Origin: Croceibacterium atlanticum | GTDB lineage: Bacteria > Pseudomonadota > Alphaproteobacteria > Sphingomonadales > Sphingomonadaceae | NCBI RefSeq assembly: GCF_001008165.2 | Contig: NZ_CP011452.2 | Location: 1,426,001-1,490,000 of the forward strand | Reading direction: 5' to 3' | Length of the DNA stretch: 64,000 nucleotides | In this document: positions 60,026 through 64,000 of the stretch, piece after piece | Numbering within the stretch: the first letter of the stretch is position 1 | Layout: every line of letters begins with the position of its first letter | The notes under the pieces: generated by a model | Databases searched by the model: none | What the model saw: the letters and a program-made list of their open reading frames with translations, nothing else | What the model was told of the DNA's origin: nothing | Translations under genes and position numbers: made by a program

Positions 60026-62866
60026 ATGACCAGCGAGCTTTCAAAAACATTCGACCCCGCCGCGATCGAGGCGAAATGGTATAAACATTGGGAAGAAAGC
60101 GGAGCCTTCCGCCCGGAACGGCCCGATGCAGAACCCTTCACCATCGTGAACCCGCCGCCAAATGTGACGGGCAGCCTGCATATCGGCCACGCGCTGGACA
60201 ACACGCTGCAGGATATCGTGATCCGTTACGAGAGGCTGCGCGGCAAGGACGCCTTGTGGGTCGTCGGCACCGATCATGCGGGCATCGCCACGCAGATGGT
60301 GGTGGAACGCCAGCTGGAACAAGCGCAGGACAAGCGCACCAATTACACGCGCGAACAGTTCGTCGAGAAAGTGTGGGAGTGGAAGCACGAAAGCGGCGGC
60401 ACGATCACCCGCCAGCTTCGCCGCCTGGGCTGTTCGATGGACTGGAGCCGCGAACAATTCACCATGGACGAACATTTCACGCGCGCCGTGCTGAAAGTGT
60501 TCGTGGACCTTCATAATGAAGGCCTGATCTATCGCGACAAGAGGCTGGTGAACTGGGATCCGAAGCTGAAAACCGCGATTTCCGACCTGGAAGTGGAAAC
60601 GCGCGAAATCCAGGGCGGCTTCTGGCATTTCAAATATCCGCTGGCCGATGGCGTCACGCTGGATGACGGGCGCGATTATATCGAAGTCGCCACCACGCGG
60701 CCGGAAACCATGCTGGCCGACATGGCCGTGGCCGTCCACCCGGATGACGAACGCTACAAATCGGTCATCGGCAAGGAAATCCTCCAGCCGATCACCGGCC
60801 GCCGGTTCAGGGTGGTGGCGGACGAACACGCCGATCCGGAACTGGGCAGCGGCGCGGTGAAGATCACGCCGGGCCATGATTTCAACGACTTCGAAGTGGG
60901 CAAGCGCGCCGGCATCCAGCCTGCCGAAATGCTCAACATGCTCGATGCAGATGCCGCCGTCTGCCAATGCGCGGACGGGCTGATCCCGGACGAATTCATC
61001 GGGCTGGACCGTTTCGATGCGCGCAAGCTGGTGGTGCAGCGCATGAAGCAGCTCGGCTTCCTGATCCCGCATGTGACGAAGGACAAGGAAGGCAACGAGA
61101 TCGAACACGATGCCGAACCGCGCACCATCGCCACACCCTATGGCGACCGCGGCGGCGTGGTGATCGAACCATGGCTGACCGACCAGTGGTATGTCGATGC
61201 CAAGACGCTGGCCGGCCCGGCAATGGACGCGGTGCGAAGCGGCGCAATCGAGATCGTGCCGAAAAGCTGGGAAAAGACCTTCTTCAACTGGATGGAAAAC
61301 ATCCAGCCCTGGTGCGTCAGCCGCCAGCTGTGGTGGGGACACCGGATTCCGGCATGGTATGACGAAGACGGAAACGTGTTCGTCGCCGAAACGGAAGAGG
61401 AAGCACTCGCCCTCGCACAGGCCCGCCATGCCGGCGGGAATGACGACATTCGCCTGACCCGCGACGAGGACGTGCTCGACACCTGGTTCTCTTCCGCCCT
61501 CTGGCCTTTCGCCACGCTGGGCTGGCCGGACGATACGGATCTGGTGAAGAAGCATTATCCCAACAGTCTGCTGGTTTCCGGCTTCGACATTCTGTTCTTC
61601 TGGGATGCGCGCATGATGATGCAGGGCATCCACTTCATGAAGGAAGTGCCCTGGCCGAAACTGTATCTCCACGGCCTGGTCCGCGCGGCGGATGGGCAGA
61701 AAATGTCCAAGTCCAAGGGCAATGTCGTCGATCCGCTGGGCCTGATCGACAAATATGGCGCCGATGCGCTGCGTTTCTTCATGTCCGCAATGGAAACGCA
61801 GGGCCGCGACCTGAAAATGGACGAGAGCCGGGTCGAGGGATATCGCAACTTCGCCACCAAATTGTGGAACGCCACGCGCTTCTGCCAGGCCAATGGCATC
61901 GGCGCATCCACTGCGCTGGCCGCGCCCGCAGCCACTTTGCCGGTCAACAAATGGATCATCGGCGAAGTGGTGGAAACGCTGGCTGCGCTGGACAAGGCGA
62001 TGGCGGACCTGCGTTTCGATGCCGCTGCCAACACGATCTACCAGTTCGTGTGGGCGACGTTCTGCGACTGGTATCTGGAACTGATCAAGGGCAATATTGA
62101 CGAGGAAACCAGGGCCGTCGCCGGTTGGGCGCTGGACCAGATCCTGGTCATGCTGCACCCCTTCATGCCCTTCATCACCGAGGAATTGTGGCATGGGCAG
62201 GCCGAATTCCACGGCGGGAAGCGTCCGTATGACCTGATCCTGGCCAAATGGCCGGAACCGGGCGCGACGGTGGATGCCGAGGCGAGGATTGAACTGGAGT
62301 GGCTAATAGAATTTATCGAAGAAATTCGCAAAGCGCGAAGCATGGTGAACCTACCACCATCAGCGAAGGTCGACCTTTGGCTGCTTGCGCTTGAACGATC
62401 GAGGTTCGCTGAGAAGCAGCGACCAAAAGATAATTATTGGGATCTTCTCTCGAAGCACAAAAAGGCCATCGCAAGAATGGCAGGTGTTAACAATCATTTC
62501 ACTCCGTCGATGGCGCATGCTTTTGACCTCAGAACGGGTATTACCTCTGAGATTGAAGCGAATGGAAATGTTGTTCCTCCGGGAGCAACGATGTGCCTCG
62601 CTGATCCGAGCGTGAATATCCTCGCCAACGGGAATGCATATCGCATGCCTGTGGGCGATCTTGTTGATTTAGAAGCCGAACGCGCGCGCCTGACCAAGGC
62701 GAAGGACGCATCCGCCAAGGAACGGGATTCGCTGGCCAAAAGGCTGGAGAACCCCAATTTCGTGGAACGCGCCAAGCCCGAAGCGGTGGAGAAAGCCCGG
62801 GCCGACCACGCCCATCACGCGGCCGAGGTTGAACGGCTGGATGCGGCACTGAAGCGGCTGGGTTGA
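60026..62866 (+). CDS. valS: Valyl-tRNA synthetase
   Basis: The 946-residue class I synthetase has HIGH in [17 protein letters not shown] (residues 52-55), the editing domain ([23 protein letters not shown]), KMSKS in [15 protein letters not shown] (559-563), the anticodon-binding domain and the C-terminal coiled coil ([18 protein letters not shown]). The stretch at residues 759-883 has much lower GC and different codon use from the rest of the gene, though the frame is unbroken. ATG at 60026 chosen by the family N-terminus. Confidence 0.96.
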   Translation: MTSELSKTFDPAAIEAKWYKHWEESGAFRPERPDAEPFTIVNPPPNVTGSLHIGHALDNTLQDIVIRYERLRGKDALWVVGTDHAGIATQMVVERQLEQAQDKRTNYTREQFVEKVWEWKHESGGTITRQLRRLGCSMDWSREQFTMDEHFTRAVLKVFVDLHNEGLIYRDKRLVNWDPKLKTAISDLEVETREIQGGFWHFKYPLADGVTLDDGRDYIEVATTRPETMLADMAVAVHPDDERYKSVIGKEILQPITGRRFRVVADEHADPELGSGAVKITPGHDFNDFEVGKRAGIQPAEMLNMLDADAAVCQCADGLIPDEFIGLDRFDARKLVVQRMKQLGFLIPHVTKDKEGNEIEHDAEPRTIATPYGDRGGVVIEPWLTDQWYVDAKTLAGPAMDAVRSGAIEIVPKSWEKTFFNWMENIQPWCVSRQLWWGHRIPAWYDEDGNVFVAETEEEALALAQARHAGGNDDIRLTRDEDVLDTWFSSALWPFATLGWPDDTDLVKKHYPNSLLVSGFDILFFWDARMMMQGIHFMKEVPWPKLYLHGLVRAADGQKMSKSKGNVVDPLGLIDKYGADALRFFMSAMETQGRDLKMDESRVEGYRNFATKLWNATRFCQANGIGASTALAAPAATLPVNKWIIGEVVETLAALDKAMADLRFDAAANTIYQFVWATFCDWYLELIKGNIDEETRAVAGWALDQILVMLHPFMPFITEELWHGQAEFHGGKRPYDLILAKWPEPGATVDAEARIELEWLIEFIEEIRKARSMVNLPPSAKVDLWLLALERSRFAEKQRPKDNYWDLLSKHKKAIARMAGVNNHFTPSMAHAFDLRTGITSEIEANGNVVPPGATMCLADPSVNILANGNAYRMPVGDLVDLEAERARLTKAKDASAKERDSLAKRLENPNFVERAKPEAVEKARADHAHHAAEVERLDAALKRLG
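62300..62675 (+). other. Low-GC mosaic patch inside valS
   Basis: Hand counts of 60-base lines from 62401 to 62580 give 43-50% GC, against about 63% at 61681-61740 and 57% just after the patch. Codons such as CTA, TTA, ATA, GAT, AAT and TTT cluster here and are rare elsewhere. The frame is open, and the protein still reads as ValRS ([12 protein letters not shown] at the start; [14 protein letters not shown] at the end). It looks like a homologous segment from a lower-GC donor. Confidence 0.7.
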
Positions 62867-62897
62867 GCTGGGTCAGGCTGGGTTAGGTCGAGCGCGC

Positions 62898-63009
62898 CCT
62901 TCGACAGGCTCAGGGCGAGCGGGTCTTGCGGGGGGAGGTGTCTGTCGGCGCCCCTTCCGCCCTTTCCCCAGCCTCGAACCCCAACCCGCTCATGCTGAGC
63001 CTGTCGAAG
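62898..63009. repeat. REP-like inverted repeat pair downstream of valS
   Basis: CCTTCGACAGGCTCAGGG (from 62898) and CTGAGCCTGTCGAAG (ending 63009) are inverted copies; 22 of 26 bases pair over 62898-62923 and 62985-63009. The core is the same as in the gatA-gatC gap. Confidence 0.8.
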
Positions 63010-63080
63010 CATGAGCCCGTCGAAGCATGAGCCTGCCGAAGCATGAGCCTGCCGAAGCATGAGCCTGCCGAAGCATGAGC
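63001..63080. repeat. Five-unit 16-bp tandem repeat
   Basis: Five 16-base units run end to end, of type CTGCCGAAGCATGAGC; unit 1 has CTGTCG and unit 2 CCGTCG at the start. The unit is the 3' part of the REP-like core, so the array seems to be an expanded repeat end. Confidence 0.9.
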
Positions 63081-63120
63081 GCCGCCATTCCTGCGCCTTT
63101 CCTCATCCTCCAACCCCACC

Positions 63121-63149
63121 CCCGCTCATGCTGAGCTTGTCGAAGCATG
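63121..63149. repeat. Single REP-like copy
   Basis: CCCGCTCATGCTGAGCTTGT (from 63121), continuing with CGAAGCATG, repeats the core of the other REP-like elements. Confidence 0.75.
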
Positions 63150-63335
63150 CGCGCCGACCTTCGCGACAAGGCACCGGCATGTTTCCTACCTGCCCCGCTT
63201 GTGCGAAAGCTCGCCCATGCCCATTTTTCCTCCCTGCCTGGCAACCGATCTGCGGCCCATAACCGGCGGGGCGGTTTTCTCCTTCAGGACAGTGTTCCAA
63301 GTGTTCCAGCCCTTGTTTGCAAAGGATAATTCGCG

Positions 63336-64000
63336 ATGCCGCTGACGCTCGCCACGCAGGCGCCGGGGGAAGCGGAAATCTTCGCCTCTATCCAGGGCGA
63401 AGGGCCGAGCACCGGCAAGCCGACCGCCTTCATCCGCCTGTCCCGCTGCAATCTTGCCTGCCGCTGGTGCGATACGGCCTACACCTGGCATTTCACGGGC
63501 GATAACCGCCCGCATCGCAATGAAGAGACATTCGACCGCAAGGCCAACCAGCTGGTCATGGAAGAGGAAGAGGCCGCCCGGCGGATTGCTGAACTGGCCA
63601 TGCCCCGGCTGGTCATCACGGGCGGCGAACCTTTGCTGCAGGCCCCCGCCCTGTCGCGCATGATCGAAGCATTGCCGGCCGACATGGCGGTGGAAATCGA
63701 AACCAACGGCACGATCGCGCCTCCTGAAAGGCTGGCCGGACTTGTTGATCAATTCAATGTCAGCCCCAAGCTCGCCCATTCGGGGAATCCAGCCGATCTG
63801 GCCCTGATCCCGGAGCGTTTGCGCGAATGGGCCGCCAATCCGCGCGCCTTCTTCAAATTCGTGATCGCCACCCCGGAAGACGTGGAGGAAGTGCTCTCTC
63901 TCGCGGAAATCCACGCCATTCCGCGAAACAGGATCTGGCTGATGGCGGAAGGGACGGACATTGCCACGCTGGAAGCGCGGGAGGCGTGGCTGGCGGAAAA
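63336..64000 (+). CDS. queE: 7-carboxy-7-deazaguanine synthase QueE (5' part)
   Basis: The first 221 residues of a radical SAM enzyme are present; the frame runs off the window. The CxxxCxxC cluster motif is in SRCNLACRWCDTAYTW. FASIQGEGPSTGKP precedes it, and the family's VITGGEPLLQ and VEIETNGT follow. QueE makes the 7-deazaguanine ring for queuosine from 6-carboxy-tetrahydropterin. AAAGGA lies 9 bases before the ATG. queC/queD partners are not in the window. Confidence 0.94.
   Translation, partial: MPLTLATQAPGEAEIFASIQGEGPSTGKPTAFIRLSRCNLACRWCDTAYTWHFTGDNRPHRNEETFDRKANQLVMEEEEAARRIAELAMPRLVITGGEPLLQAPALSRMIEALPADMAVEIETNGTIAPPERLAGLVDQFNVSPKLAHSGNPADLALIPERLREWAANPRAFFKFVIATPEDVEEVLSLAEIHAIPRNRIWLMAEGTDIATLEAREAWLAE

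Larger units (their letters stand above)
62867..63335. other. 469-base intergenic region with clustered REP-like repeats
   Basis: No gene. It is filled by a REP-like inverted pair, a 5-unit tandem array and a further single copy, listed separately. A GTGTTCCA duplication (about 63295-63310) lies just before the queE ribosome site AAAGGA. Short open frames on both strands arise only from the repeats. Confidence 0.75.

Noticed and set aside
60041-62212. 723-codon antisense frame in valS
   Set aside because: Shadow of valS; composition is His/Asp/Gln-rich as expected from the reverse strand of a GC-rich gene.
62985-63149. CRISPR-like repeats
   Set aside because: The units are contiguous 16-mers without spacers and belong to the REP-like core; no cas genes nearby.
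62910-63262. Short open frames on both strands downstream of valS
   Set aside because: They are read-outs of the tandem and REP-like repeats (for example repeated QAHAS or LRQA units) and not proteins.

Overview
The window is a gap-poor, GC-rich (about 63-65% by eye) chromosomal segment from an alphaproteobacterium of the order Sphingomonadales, most likely Erythrobacteraceae or Sphingomonadaceae. The basis is gene order and protein character: argS-SPOR-nagZ-scpA-scpB-tatABC, ispH-thrB-rnhA, gatCAB, crcB-rluC-HAD-ATP12, an mlaEFD-type operon, a tad/cpa pilus cluster, an Oar-like TonB receptor and Bpt. No rRNA, tRNA, CRISPR array, phage or transposase was seen.

Layout. 1-2.6 kb: the 5' part of a TamA/BamA-like exported protein, bpt and ilvA on the minus strand. 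2.7-5.7 kb: an oxidoreductase and an exported amidohydrolase, then a tiny acidic-tailed secreted protein with a strong terminator. 5.9-13.8 kb (minus): a division/segregation/export block, argS-SPOR-nagZ-scpA-scpB-tatA-tatB-tatC, interrupted by a plus-strand MgtC/DUF4010 membrane gene. 13.9-22.6 kb: a lipoprotein, ispH-thrB-rnhA, a BI-1 membrane protein, an OxyR-like LysR regulator, a DUF465 protein, a CaCA antiporter, a GH3 lipoprotein and a DUF1508 protein. 22.6-24.7 kb: a coupled FAD oxidase and alpha/beta hydrolase.

24.8-32.0 kb (plus): cpaA-cpaB-cpaC-cpaD-cpaE-tadB-tadC. The cluster has no CpaF/TadA ATPase gene and no Flp pilin. 32.1-34.3 kb: MarR, MtnP and an SDR. 34.7-39.4 kb: an Oar-like TonB receptor convergent with a TPR-sulfotransferase, both unlike their neighbours in base or codon use. 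39.5-46.7 kb: clpB, an M16 peptidase lipoprotein, trmL and a second small sulfotransferase. 46.7-52.1 kb (minus): gatC, gatA, a tiny membrane ORF, gatB, and a DUF4153 protein. 52.1-53.0 kb: an FKBP and rpsU. 53.2-56.3 kb (plus): crcB-rluC-HAD-small membrane protein-ATP12. 56.4-59.9 kb (minus): the mla-type lipid transport operon. 60.0-64.0 kb (plus): valS, a REP-like repeat zone, and the start of queE.

Many neighbouring genes are joined by ATGA or GTGA stop/start overlaps, which I used to choose several starts. The most unusual features are: a low-GC mosaic patch inside valS; an OxyR-like regulator with His where the peroxidatic Cys should be, next to an OxyR-type half-site; the tad cluster lacking its ATPase; a 12-bp perfect inverted repeat that puts the start codon of the TPR-sulfotransferase in a hairpin loop; and clustered REP-like repeats, including a 5-unit 16-bp tandem array.
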